Below, in pieces: positions 51,152 through 59,792 of a DNA stretch of 64,000 bases. The position numbers and the translations under genes are program-made. Below the pieces are notes generated by a model that saw only the letters and a list, made by a program, of their open reading frames with translations, was not told the origin of the DNA and did not search any database. The stretch's first letter is position 1; each line of letters begins with the position of its first letter. Source of the stretch: Bacteroidota bacterium (GTDB taxonomy: Bacteria > Bacteroidota > Bacteroidia > B-17B0 > Aurantibacillaceae); assembly GCA_021156365.1 (NCBI GenBank), contig JAJNDK010000002.1, positions 372,001 to 436,000 of the forward strand. The letters are read 5' to 3'.

Positions 51152-53038
51152 TTATTTTAAAACACTCCAAAAAATAATAGCGACAACTCCCAATACCATC
51201 GAGAAAATATAGAAGCCTATATTTCCTGTCTGCAGCTGGCGGATCACTCCGCTCAGCCATTTCACCATTGTGCCCACACCGTTCACGAGGCCATCGATCA
51301 GATCCGATTCCACAAACTTGTGAAAAGCCACGGATATGCCATTGAGCGGACGGGTAATTACTGCATTATAGAATTCATCCACTTTGAATTTGTGATAAAT
51401 GAAACGTTCTGACGGGCGCATGTCTTTCTCACTTGCAGCCGGAAGCACTTTCGATTTTTGATATACATTATATGCAGTGTATGCTCCGCAAATAAATACA
51501 AGCGTTGCAATTCCCATCAGCATGTATTCGGTTTCGTGCGATAAGGTAGAAGGGCTCCTGTGTGCAATGATCGGACTCAGGTAACCGCTGATCCAGTTAT
51601 TGCCATGAAAAGCTTCCGGAAGACCCAACAAACCGCCCGCCAGAGAAAGGATCGCCAGTACGATAAGCGGAATGGTCATGGATTTCGGCGACTCGTGTAA
51701 ATGATGCTTTTGCTCGGCCGTTCCACGGAAATTGGTATGAAACGTAAGAATGAACATCCTGAACATATAGAATGCAGTAAGCAAGGATGTAAGAGTAGCC
51801 ACTATCCACAGGATCTTATTTTCTTCCCATACATGTGCAAGAATTTCGTCTTTACTAAAGAAACCTGATAAGAGTGGGAATCCACTGATGGCAAGTGTTG
51901 CAATACCCATCGTCAGCCAGGTGATCGGTAATGCTTTTCTTAATCCACCCATTTTGCGCATATCCTGTTCATTGCTCATAGCATGGATCACAGAACCAGC
52001 GCCAAGGAATAACAATGCTTTGAAGAATGCATGCGTCGTTACGTGGAAAACAGCGGTACTGTATGCTCCCACGCCTAAAGCGAGGAACATCAAGCCTAAT
52101 TGGGATACCGTAGAATAAGCCAGCACTTTTTTAATATCCGTTTGTGCACAGCCAATAACAGCAGCCATCAGTGCAGTGAGTGCTCCGACGATAGCAACCA
52201 CTTCGCTTGCCACTTCTGATGAGGAATAAAAAATGTTGGAACGAACGATCATGTAAATACCTGCTGTTACCATCGTCGCCGCGTGGATCAGTGCAGATAC
52301 AGGAGTAGGACCTGCCATCGCATCCGGCAACCAGGTGTATAAAGGGATCTGTGCTGATTTACCCATTGCACCTACAAACAACAACAGTGCAATAGCCGTC
52401 ATAATAGTGTCGCTGCCGGTATGTGCTTTTTCAAACACGTCTCCGTATGTAATGGTTCCGTACGTGAAAAAGATCAGGATGATACCTAAGAGGAAACCAA
52501 GGTCACCGATACGGTTCATGACGAATGCTTTTTTAGCTGCATTGTTGTACTCCGTATTTTTGAACCAGAAACCGATCAATAAATACGAACACAATCCAAC
52601 TCCTTCCCAGCCAACGAACATGATCAGGTAGTTGTTGCCCAACACTAACAATAACATGAAGAAGATAAAGAGATTCAGGTAGGTGAAGAACCGCGCGAAT
52701 CCTTCATCGTGGTGCATGTAGCCGATGGAATAAATATGGATCAGGAAACCAATGCCGGTGATGATCAGTAAAAAGATGGATGATAAAGGATCTACTAGGA
52801 AGGAGAAAGGGATCTTTAAGGTATCGGAATTGATCCAGGAGAACAGATTCACCACTACCGATTTTTCCGGCATCTTCTGAAGATCCATAAATATCAGCAG
52901 GGATACTACAAACGAAGCAGCGATACTCAAACTGGCAATAGTGCCCGAAAGCCCTTTGCCCATTTTCTTACCAAAGAATCCGTTAATGATGAAACCAATC
53001 AGCGGAAACAAAGGAACTAAACCTATTAACTTTATCAT
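51152..53038 (-). CDS. nuoL: NADH-quinone oxidoreductase subunit L
   Basis: A 628-residue subunit, the distal proton channel with its long lateral helix near the C-terminus. Motifs FVGWEGVGLCSYLLIGFWF (about residue 140), GKSAQIPLYTWLPDAMAGPTPVSALIHAATMV (residues about 225-255, quoted in parts: GKSAQIPLYTWLP and SALIHAATMV) and AYSTVSQLGLM are diagnostic. Confidence 0.96.
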   Translation of the reverse strand: MIKLIGLVPLFPLIGFIINGFFGKKMGKGLSGTIASLSIAASFVVSLLIFMDLQKMPEKSVVVNLFSWINSDTLKIPFSFLVDPLSSIFLLIITGIGFLIHIYSIGYMHHDEGFARFFTYLNLFIFFMLLLVLGNNYLIMFVGWEGVGLCSYLLIGFWFKNTEYNNAAKKAFVMNRIGDLGFLLGIILIFFTYGTITYGDVFEKAHTGSDTIMTAIALLLFVGAMGKSAQIPLYTWLPDAMAGPTPVSALIHAATMVTAGIYMIVRSNIFYSSSEVASEVVAIVGALTALMAAVIGCAQTDIKKVLAYSTVSQLGLMFLALGVGAYSTAVFHVTTHAFFKALLFLGAGSVIHAMSNEQDMRKMGGLRKALPITWLTMGIATLAISGFPLLSGFFSKDEILAHVWEENKILWIVATLTSLLTAFYMFRMFILTFHTNFRGTAEQKHHLHESPKSMTIPLIVLAILSLAGGLLGLPEAFHGNNWISGYLSPIIAHRSPSTLSHETEYMLMGIATLVFICGAYTAYNVYQKSKVLPAASEKDMRPSERFIYHKFKVDEFYNAVITRPLNGISVAFHKFVESDLIDGLVNGVGTMVKWLSGVIRQLQTGNIGFYIFSMVLGVVAIIFWSVLK

Positions 53039-53091
53039 ATTTCTTATTTACTCCCGGTTTTACGGGATTTGTTTAACAATTATATAATTTC

Positions 53092-53427
53092 TTAGTGTCT
53101 TAATTTACTTAATACGTCGATATCGATACTTTTCACATTCCGGTAGATCATACTCAGAATAGCAAGCCCGACAGCTACCTCAGCAGCAGCCACCGCCATA
53201 ATAAAGAACACGAATACCTGTGCCGAAGCATCACTGTGATAACTGGAAAATGCAACCAGTAAAAGGTTCACAGCGTTCAGCATCAGCTCCACACTGGCGA
53301 AGATAATAATTGCGTTCCTCTTGAACATTACACCACACGCTCCTATGGTAAAAAGAGCTGCACTGAGCAGAATATACCACTCAATAGGTGTGGAGATAAT
53401 AGCGGATTGAAGTAAAATTCCTGTCAT
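53092..53427 (-). CDS. nuoK: NADH-quinone oxidoreductase subunit K
   Basis: A 111-residue three-helix subunit. The FASVELMLNAVNLLLVAF helix with the buried glutamate and AVAAAEVAVGLAIL with the second glutamate are intact. It lies between nuoJ and nuoL in the usual order. Confidence 0.95.
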   Translation of the reverse strand: MTGILLQSAIISTPIEWYILLSAALFTIGACGVMFKRNAIIIFASVELMLNAVNLLLVAFSSYHSDASAQVFVFFIMAVAAAEVAVGLAILSMIYRNVKSIDIDVLSKLRH

Positions 53428-53453
53428 TGTTTAATTCTTAATTTTAATTCCGT

Positions 53454-53978
53454 TTACTTAATGTCTTTTTTACCGATCATGATCGCTCCTACCATTGCTG
53501 CAAGCAATAGTATGGAAGAAACCTCGAAAGGAAACAAATATTCACCGAACAGGGTTGTTCCCAGATTTTTGATAAGACCAACGTTCGTATTCAGTGGCGC
53601 AGCAGCAGTTAGTTTTTCGGCACCTTTCAGGGCTGCAACGAGTGTGATCAATAACAACAAGGCGGAGCCCACTGCTGCAAACTTCAGATAAATATGCTTG
53701 TGAGACTCGGTGTCTTCATTCAGATTCATCATCATGATCACATACAGGAACAGTACCATGATAGCCCCGGCGTAGACGATAATGTGTACCACCGCCAGGA
53801 ACTGTGCATTCAACAACAGGTAGTGCCCGGCAATTGCAAAAAACGTAATGATCAGGTACAGGATACTGTGGATCGGGTTTTTGGATGCTACTACCATGAT
53901 CGCACAAAGAAATGCAACAAACGACAGAAAGTAAAACATGTACTGTGTTACCGGGATATTTAAAAGTAATGTGCTCAT
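53454..53978 (-). CDS. nuoJ: NADH-quinone oxidoreductase subunit J
   Basis: A 174-residue membrane subunit with five helices; HIIVYAGAIMVLFLYVIMM is the conserved third helix. The ATG at 53978 is preferred over an in-frame TTG 21 bases upstream, because the first helix begins directly after it. Confidence 0.93.
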   Translation of the reverse strand: MSTLLLNIPVTQYMFYFLSFVAFLCAIMVVASKNPIHSILYLIITFFAIAGHYLLLNAQFLAVVHIIVYAGAIMVLFLYVIMMMNLNEDTESHKHIYLKFAAVGSALLLLITLVAALKGAEKLTAAAPLNTNVGLIKNLGTTLFGEYLFPFEVSSILLLAAMVGAIMIGKKDIK

Positions 53979-54025
53979 ACTATTCGTTAAAATCGTCAAA
54001 TTGTAAATAGTTAAATCGTCAATCC

Positions 54026-54625
54026 TTAGTGTTTGTCTTTTAGTTTTTTCGGATCATGCAATTCATTATGCTTTAATCCTTTTATTTTTTTGAACTCCAG
54101 TACTTCCGGTGTCTGACGCTTGGTCACATCGATCCGCTGATCCATTTTTTCCACCAGCTTGTCTTTGCCATAAATAAAATCGTCGCGTTCGTATTCCGCA
54201 TCCACAAGTCTATCGGTAAGGAAGATCGCTTCTTTCGGGCAGGCTTCTTCACAGAGCCCGCAGAAAATGCAACGCAGCATATTGATCTCATAGATCTTCG
54301 CATACTTCTCCTCACGGTACAAATGCTCTTCGCCTTTTTTGCGCTCGCCGCTTTCCATGGTGATCGCCTCTGCCGGACAGGCCACTGCACACATCCCGCA
54401 GGAGGTACAACGTTCTGCTCCGTTATCATCACGCTTCAATACATGAAGGCCACGATAGATCGGTGCAATAGGACGTTTTTCATCCGGGTAATCAACCGTA
54501 GCCCGTTTTTTGAATAAGTGGCTTCCGGTGATCAGCATCCCTTTCAACAAGCCCGGAAGGTACAATTGTTCCATCACGGTTTGTTTTTTATCGGATACTA
54601 CTTTTCTTCTGTTTGTAAGTTGCAT
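54026..54625 (-). CDS. nuoI: NADH-quinone oxidoreductase subunit I
   Basis: A 199-residue peripheral-arm subunit with two [4Fe-4S] motifs, CTSCGMCAVACPAEAI and CIFCGLCEEACPKEAI (N6a and N6b clusters). An amphipathic N-terminal helix contacts the membrane. The Lys-rich C-terminal tail is somewhat long. Confidence 0.95.
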   Translation of the reverse strand: MQLTNRRKVVSDKKQTVMEQLYLPGLLKGMLITGSHLFKKRATVDYPDEKRPIAPIYRGLHVLKRDDNGAERCTSCGMCAVACPAEAITMESGERKKGEEHLYREEKYAKIYEINMLRCIFCGLCEEACPKEAIFLTDRLVDAEYERDDFIYGKDKLVEKMDQRIDVTKRQTPEVLEFKKIKGLKHNELHDPKKLKDKH

Positions 54626-54637
54626 GATCGCTCCTTT

Positions 54638-55702
54638 TTAAATAGTTATATTTCCTCTTAAGAATTCAACACCAACGGTAAGCGCCAGGTTTAACAACGA
54701 AAGCGGGATCAGTATTTTCCATCCTAAATTCATCAGCTGGTCGTAACGGAAACGCGGGATGGTCCAGCGGATCCACATGAACACGGAGATGAAAATAAAT
54801 ATTTTTGTTACATAACACGCCATTCCTATTATCGCGAACGTATCCAGTGAAACATGGCTCCTGTATAAGTTCTCGAACCACTCCGGCATATTGTAACCTC
54901 CGAAATAAACACCTGCCATGATCGCAGAGGAGATGAACATATTGATGTATTCTGCAAATAAGAACAAGCCTAATTTCATGGAAGAGTATTCCGTATGATA
55001 ACCACCTACGAGCTCTGCCTCACATTCCGGCAAATCAAATGGCGCGCGATTGGTTTCTGCCAGTGCGCACACGAAGAAAATGATGAAGCCCAGCGGCTGC
55101 CAGCATACGTTTGCCAGTCCGCCATCACCTTGTGACTCGTAGATGTCTGTAAGGCTTAATGAACCGCCTGAAGAAATAACCAACGCTATCACCGCAAGTC
55201 CCATCGCCACCTCGTAGCTGATCATCTGCGAAGAAGCACGGATAGCTCCGAGTAAAGCATACTTGTTATTAGAAGCCCAGCCCCCGATCATAATTCCATA
55301 CACACCAACCGATACAACACCTAATAAATAGAGAAAACCAATGTTCAGGTCGGTGATCTGGAGTGCGAAAATATCGCCGTTATTGAGGTGAAGCGGTCTT
55401 CCCCAGGGAATCACAGCTCCTGTCATCAATGCCGTGATCATTACCAGCGATGGCCCCAGTATAAATAAAAATTTGTTCGATACATTCGGGATGATCTCTT
55501 CTTTGAAAAATAATTTTCCACCATCGGCCAACGGTTGAAATAAACCAAAAGGGCCTGCACGTTTAGGTCCGTAACGATCCTGTAGCCAGCCCGCAAATTT
55601 ACGTTCCCACCAGGTAGAGTATGCCGCAATAGCCAATGATACGGCAAACACCGCTACACACATGATCGCCTTATAAATGATAAAACTCCAAATAACTAAC
55701 AT
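54638..55702 (-). CDS. nuoH: NADH-quinone oxidoreductase subunit H
   Basis: A 354-residue quinone-site subunit with eight helices. WLQDRYGPKRAGPFGLFQPLADGGK (quoted in parts WLQDRYGPKRAGP and FQPLADGGK) near residue 40 and NRAPFDLPECEAELVGGYHTEYS (NRAPFDLPE and GGYHTEYS) near 220 are the loops lining the quinone entrance. It starts one base after nuoG ends. Confidence 0.95.
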   Translation of the reverse strand: MLVIWSFIIYKAIMCVAVFAVSLAIAAYSTWWERKFAGWLQDRYGPKRAGPFGLFQPLADGGKLFFKEEIIPNVSNKFLFILGPSLVMITALMTGAVIPWGRPLHLNNGDIFALQITDLNIGFLYLLGVVSVGVYGIMIGGWASNNKYALLGAIRASSQMISYEVAMGLAVIALVISSGGSLSLTDIYESQGDGGLANVCWQPLGFIIFFVCALAETNRAPFDLPECEAELVGGYHTEYSSMKLGLFLFAEYINMFISSAIMAGVYFGGYNMPEWFENLYRSHVSLDTFAIIGMACYVTKIFIFISVFMWIRWTIPRFRYDQLMNLGWKILIPLSLLNLALTVGVEFLRGNITI

Positions 55703-55703
55703 A

Positions 55704-56693
55704 CTATGGTTGTTTATTATAGTCCATGAATCCTAATGCCTTTTGCTGTTTCATTACCTGCACCTTCAGGTTGTTCAGGTGGTTGTAATGATTCTGCGCG
55801 ATCACCGAATGCCGGTTTACCTGTGTAGGTCCTTCGATCACCCAGTCCGATTTTTTCTTTTTATCGTAGCGGCAGGTGTTGCAGATAAAATCTTCCACCT
55901 CGTCCCACTGATCTTTACGTGCCGTTACACGCAGGATCTCATCGCCTTTCAGCCACACACGTGTTTTGCCTGTACATTTCGGGTTCTCACAATCGCGGTG
56001 TGCATCCATTGGTTTGGTAAACCATACACGTTGTTTGAAACGGAATGTTTTATCGGTCAGTGCGCCAACAGGGCATACATCGATCACGTTACCGGAGAAA
56101 TCGTTATCAATAGCCTGTTCAATATACGTAGAGATCTCTGCCGCATCACCGCGGTTGATCACACCGTGTACACGGCCATCCGTAATTTGCTCTGCTGTTT
56201 TTACACAACGGAAACACATGATGCAGCGGGTCATGTGCAGTTTTATTTTATCACCGATATCGATCGGTTCAAATTCTCTTCTTTCGAATTCGTAACGGGT
56301 GGTTACAGCGCCATGTCCATAACCCAAATCCTGCAGGTTACATTCGCCTGCCTGATCGCACACCGGGCAATCCAGCGGATGGTTCATCAATAAAAATTCT
56401 ACCACACCTTTGCGGGCTTCCAGTACTTCCGGGGAAGTAACATTCTGCACCACCATTCCATCCATCACTTCCGTACGGCAGGATGCTACCGGCTTCGGCA
56501 TAGGGTTGGGGTTGGCTGTGCTTCCCTGTGTTACTTTCACAATGCAGGTACGGCAATAGCCGCCGCTTGTTTTCAGCTTGCTGTAGTAGCACATGGTGGG
56601 CGGCGCCACTTCCGGCCCGATCATCCTTGCTGCCTGGAGAATCGTTGTACCCTTTGGTACATCTATCTCTATTCCGTCTATTGTTACTTTCAT
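55704..56693 (-). CDS. nuoG: NADH-quinone oxidoreductase subunit G, short form
   Basis: A 329-residue iron-sulfur subunit. The N-terminal [2Fe-2S] domain has CYYSKLKTSGGYCRTC, followed by CPVCDQAGECNLQDLGYGHG (N1b/N5 region), then CIMCFRCVKTAEQ and DVCPVGAL for the N4 cluster. The usual C-terminal molybdopterin-like domain of about 400 residues is absent; only its opening CENPKCTGKTRVWLKGDEILRV (in part) remains. The short form is seen in Bacteroidota. The gene starts 14 bases after a TonB-C-domain gene. Confidence 0.92.
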   Translation of the reverse strand: MKVTIDGIEIDVPKGTTILQAARMIGPEVAPPTMCYYSKLKTSGGYCRTCIVKVTQGSTANPNPMPKPVASCRTEVMDGMVVQNVTSPEVLEARKGVVEFLLMNHPLDCPVCDQAGECNLQDLGYGHGAVTTRYEFERREFEPIDIGDKIKLHMTRCIMCFRCVKTAEQITDGRVHGVINRGDAAEISTYIEQAIDNDFSGNVIDVCPVGALTDKTFRFKQRVWFTKPMDAHRDCENPKCTGKTRVWLKGDEILRVTARKDQWDEVEDFICNTCRYDKKKKSDWVIEGPTQVNRHSVIAQNHYNHLNNLKVQVMKQQKALGFMDYNKQP

Positions 56694-56707
56694 CTATTTA
56701 TAAAGTC

Positions 56708-57082
56708 TTATACTTTAAAATTAATTGGTAAATTAAAATACACAGGTACTGGTTTTCCATTTTGCTTACCGGGAGTCCATGGTGGCATTATCTCAATCAC
56801 CCGCATAGCTTCTTTGTCCAATAATTCATCTCCACTGCTTTTCAAAACTCTAATATCCTTAACTTTTCCATCCACATCAATTACAAATTTAATAAAGGCC
56901 TTTCCTCCCTTACTCTTTTTAGGCATGCTGGCATTATCCATTATAAATTTTATCATTTCAGAACTACCACCAGGGTATAATGGCATCTCGTCGACAATAG
57001 TATATACACCCAAAGAATTAGCCTGCGAAAACACATTCGCAAATGAAAACAAAAAGAATAATATGTATGCTGCCTTTTTCAA
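56708..57082 (-). CDS. periplasmic TonB C-terminal-domain protein, single domain
   Basis: A 124-residue exported protein: signal peptide (residues 1-20, ending VFSQ), then VYTIVDEMPLYPGG and one TonB C-terminal domain with AFIKFVIDVDGKVKDIRVLKSSG and PPWTPGKQNGKPVPVYFNLPI. It lacks an N-terminal anchor and Pro-rich spacer, so it is not a classic TonB. The start is TTG. Its first 86 bases differ by about nine positions from the gene at 57143-57979, a recent duplicate. It sits inside the nuo operon before nuoG. Confidence 0.8.
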   Translation of the reverse strand: MKKAAYILFFLFSFANVFSQANSLGVYTIVDEMPLYPGGSSEMIKFIMDNASMPKKSKGGKAFIKFVIDVDGKVKDIRVLKSSGDELLDKEAMRVIEIMPPWTPGKQNGKPVPVYFNLPINFKV

Positions 57083-57142
57083 CTTCAGTTTATCATTTTT
57101 GAAAGAATCGTTGTATCTTCTGGTACATCTATCTTGTTATTT
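57083..57142 (-). pseudogene. relic of the nuoG 5' end between two TonB-C-domain genes
   Basis: Bases 57104-57134 match nuoG 56638-56668 at 28 of 31 positions. In frame the relic reads Ile-Asp-Val-Pro-Glu-Asp-Thr-Thr-Ile-Leu, against Ile-Asp-Val-Pro-Lys-Gly-Thr-Thr-Ile-Leu of NuoG residues 10-19, then reaches TGA just before the TTG of the next TonB gene. It has no start codon. This marks a tandem duplication with nuoG as the downstream border. Confidence 0.75.
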
Positions 57143-57979
57143 TTATTCTTTTATAATACCTTTTGTTGAACTATTACTATTTAAGTATCCGTTCAAATTA
57201 ATAGTCATCTTACAATATGTTTTAACTGGCTGACCTTCTTTAATAGCAGGTTTCCATTTGGGTAGTGTTTTCGCTATTCGGATAGCTTCCATATCAAGAG
57301 AATCTGATCCGGATGATATTAATACTTCAGGCTTTGAAACTTCTCCCGAAGCATCTATTACAAATTTTATATATACATCACTGGACTTTTTATTCTTTAT
57401 TGTTTGAGCATCGCATTGAACACTTGCTTTAACAAATTCCATGAGCCCATCCAATCCTCCTGAAAACTCTGGCAGTTTTTGAAATTTACCATCAGTCGAT
57501 CTTATTACATTGCCGTATAAATCACAAAAGATTATATCAGGTGGAATATACTTATAAGAAGGATAAAATCCACCAGTTCCGCTAATATTAGTTTCGGCCT
57601 TAAAACTTATTGGTAAATTAAAATAAACTGGCACTTCTTTCCCATTTTGCTTTCCCGGCTTCCAGTCAGGCATAATAGAAATAACGCGTATTGCTTCGCT
57701 ATCCAATAATACAGACCCCGAAGACCTCATAATGCTCACATCTTCGATCTTCCCTTTAGGATTCACAATATATTTTATATATACTTTTCCCTGTATACCA
57801 TTCTCTTTAGCTCTTTGTGGAAAGGTCATATTCTCCTGAAGAAAGTTCATCATTTTTTGCATTCCCCCTGGAAATTCGGGCATCTCTTCTACAACAGTAT
57901 ATACACCCAAAGAATCTGTTTGCGAAAACACATTCGCGAACGAAAACAAAAAGAATAATATGTATACCGTCTTTTTCAA
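57143..57979 (-). CDS. periplasmic protein with two TonB C-terminal domains
   Basis: A 278-residue exported protein: signal peptide (residues 1-20), first TonB-C domain at about 30-130 (EEMPEFPGG, VYIKYIVNPKGKIEDVSIMRSSG, PVYFNLPI), a linker, and a second divergent domain at about 165-268 (LPEFSGGLDGLMEF, VYIKFVIDASGEV). The start is TTG, one base after the nuoF stop. Like its neighbour it has no membrane anchor. It is a paralogue of the gene at 56708-57082. How TonB-C proteins serve or interfere with complex I is unknown. Confidence 0.8.
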   Translation of the reverse strand: MKKTVYILFFLFSFANVFSQTDSLGVYTVVEEMPEFPGGMQKMMNFLQENMTFPQRAKENGIQGKVYIKYIVNPKGKIEDVSIMRSSGSVLLDSEAIRVISIMPDWKPGKQNGKEVPVYFNLPISFKAETNISGTGGFYPSYKYIPPDIIFCDLYGNVIRSTDGKFQKLPEFSGGLDGLMEFVKASVQCDAQTIKNKKSSDVYIKFVIDASGEVSKPEVLISSGSDSLDMEAIRIAKTLPKWKPAIKEGQPVKTYCKMTINLNGYLNSNSSTKGIIKE

Positions 57980-57980
57980 C

Positions 57981-59324
57981 TTATGCCTCTACCAAATTAT
58001 TCAACCGGTAATAATGTTTCACATCTTTAATGTTCTGCGGATTTTTCACATAGTCCAAAAACTCGTGCTTGAAATGGCGCAGTGCGGCCGCTACCGGCCA
58101 TGCTGCTGCTTCTCCTAACGGGCAGATCGTTTTTCCTTCGATCTTGCTCTGGATATCCCACAGCAATTCAACATCCTGCTCGGTTCCGTGACCGGCTAAT
58201 ATTTTTTTCAGGATCTTCTCCATCCAGCCTGTTCCCTCACGGCAGGGTGAACATTGTCCGCAGGACTCGTGATGATAAAAACGTGTGAAAGTGAAGAGAT
58301 TTTTTACGATACTGGTATCTTCATCCATTACGATGAATCCACCGGAGCCTAACATCGTTCCCGTTTGGAAACCACCATCACCAAGGCTTTCGTATGTCAT
58401 CAAACGTGGCTCACCTTTGGCAGTCGTTAAGATCAATTCAGTAGGAAGAATAGGAACAGAAGATCCCCCCGCTACTACTGCTTTCATTTTTTTGCCGTTG
58501 CGGATCCCGCCACAGTACTCATTGCTATAAATAAATTCTTCTACCGGAATTCCCAATTCAATTTCATACACACCCGGTTTGTTGATGTGACCGGAAGCGG
58601 AGATCAGCTTGGTACCGGTTGATTTGCCGATCCCGATCTTTGCATATTCCTCACCACCCATATTCACGATCGGGCAAACAGCTGCGATCGTTTCCACATT
58701 GTTTACCACCGTAGGGCAGCCCCACAAACCAGCTACAGCCGGGAACGGAGGTTTGATACGCGGATTGCCACGTTTACCTTCCAAAGATTCCAGCAATGCT
58801 GTTTCTTCTCCGCAGATATAAGCACCACCGCCCACCTGCACATAACAGTCGTGAGAGAAATCAGTCCCCAAAATATTTTTTCCCAGTAAGCCCGCAGCAT
58901 ACGCTTCTTCGATAGCTTTCTCTACAATACGCGCTACATAAAAATATTCACCGCGGATATAGATGTAAGATGTTTTTGCGCCGAGTGCATAGGAAGAAGT
59001 GATCATCCCTTCGATCAGTGCATGCGGGACCTTTTCCATCAGGTAACGGTCCTTGAATGTTCCGGGCTCCGATTCATCCGCATTGCAAACCAAATAACGC
59101 GGAACGCCTTCCGGTTTTGCAAGGAAGCTCCATTTCATTCCTGTCGGGAAACCTGCTCCTCCTCTTCCTCTCAATCCGGATTTTTTTACCTCATCGGTAA
59201 CCTGGTCCGGTGTCATGGTTTTCAGGGCCTTCTCCACCGAAGCGTATCCGCCATGCGCGCGGTATACATCCAGTGTATGGATATTCGGAACGTGATCGTT
59301 GTGTATTAAAAGCTTTTTACCCAT
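57981..59324 (-). CDS. nuoF: NADH-quinone oxidoreductase subunit F
   Basis: A 447-residue flavoprotein binding NADH, FMN and one [4Fe-4S]. GLRGRGGAGFPTGMKWSF is the FMN loop (about residue 50-67), PRYLVCNADESEPGTFKDR the NADH/FMN region and CGQCSPCREGTGWMEKIL plus ICPLGEAAAWPV the cluster ligands near the C-terminus. Confidence 0.96.
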   Translation of the reverse strand: MGKKLLIHNDHVPNIHTLDVYRAHGGYASVEKALKTMTPDQVTDEVKKSGLRGRGGAGFPTGMKWSFLAKPEGVPRYLVCNADESEPGTFKDRYLMEKVPHALIEGMITSSYALGAKTSYIYIRGEYFYVARIVEKAIEEAYAAGLLGKNILGTDFSHDCYVQVGGGAYICGEETALLESLEGKRGNPRIKPPFPAVAGLWGCPTVVNNVETIAAVCPIVNMGGEEYAKIGIGKSTGTKLISASGHINKPGVYEIELGIPVEEFIYSNEYCGGIRNGKKMKAVVAGGSSVPILPTELILTTAKGEPRLMTYESLGDGGFQTGTMLGSGGFIVMDEDTSIVKNLFTFTRFYHHESCGQCSPCREGTGWMEKILKKILAGHGTEQDVELLWDIQSKIEGKTICPLGEAAAWPVAAALRHFKHEFLDYVKNPQNIKDVKHYYRLNNLVEA

Positions 59325-59340
59325 TTTGGATAACTATTTA

Positions 59341-59790
59341 TTATTGTATTTTCTTTCCTTTAAATTCCCGTATATCAGAACCAGCTAAACCTATAGGGGT
59401 TCCTTTCCTGTATTTCAGGCTATCGCCGATCAGGCTGGCTTTTATGAATACATTAGGTTCATACCGATAAGCCGTGTTAAAATGCACTGTTTCATAAGGG
59501 GTGCCTGATGTATAAAAATATAATGAGTTGGTCGAGTCGATGGCACCCGCAGTCATCCCTGAACCATTAGTGACACCGGCAGTTAATACCATTGTTGTAT
59601 CAACGGTTGTAGTCGTTGATGAACCCGGACCTGATATAGTTATAGTCCAGGTGCCACGGTAACTGCCCACAAACTGCTCGTTCCATTTTGGAGTAACAGC
59701 CGGTGTTGCAGGGTTCGGTTGTTCCGTCTTATCCTTTTTACAGGCTGCAAACGCCAACAACAGACCTCCTATGAGTACGTAATTTTTCAT
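59341..59790 (-). CDS. small lipoprotein inserted between nuoE and nuoF
   Basis: A 149-residue protein with a lipoprotein signal (lipobox LAFAAC, Cys about residue 17), a Lys/Pro-rich linker, and a beta-rich part with GSYRGTWTITISG and many Thr. It may be a lipocalin-like or ligand-binding fold, but I recognise no family. The ATG at 59790 lies just after the nuoE stop, with only two bases between them; an in-frame TTG six bases upstream overlaps nuoE. Its codons are more Thr/Ser-rich than the flanking nuo genes. Confidence 0.6.
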   Translation of the reverse strand: MKNYVLIGGLLLAFAACKKDKTEQPNPATPAVTPKWNEQFVGSYRGTWTITISGPGSSTTTTVDTTMVLTAGVTNGSGMTAGAIDSTNSLYFYTSGTPYETVHFNTAYRYEPNVFIKASLIGDSLKYRKGTPIGLAGSDIREFKGKKIQ

Positions 59791-59792
59791 GA

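Noticed and set aside
55704-56693. nuoG as a truncated or frameshifted gene
   Set aside because: It ends in a clean stop one base before nuoH, with no leftover of the missing domain; short forms are known in Bacteroidota.
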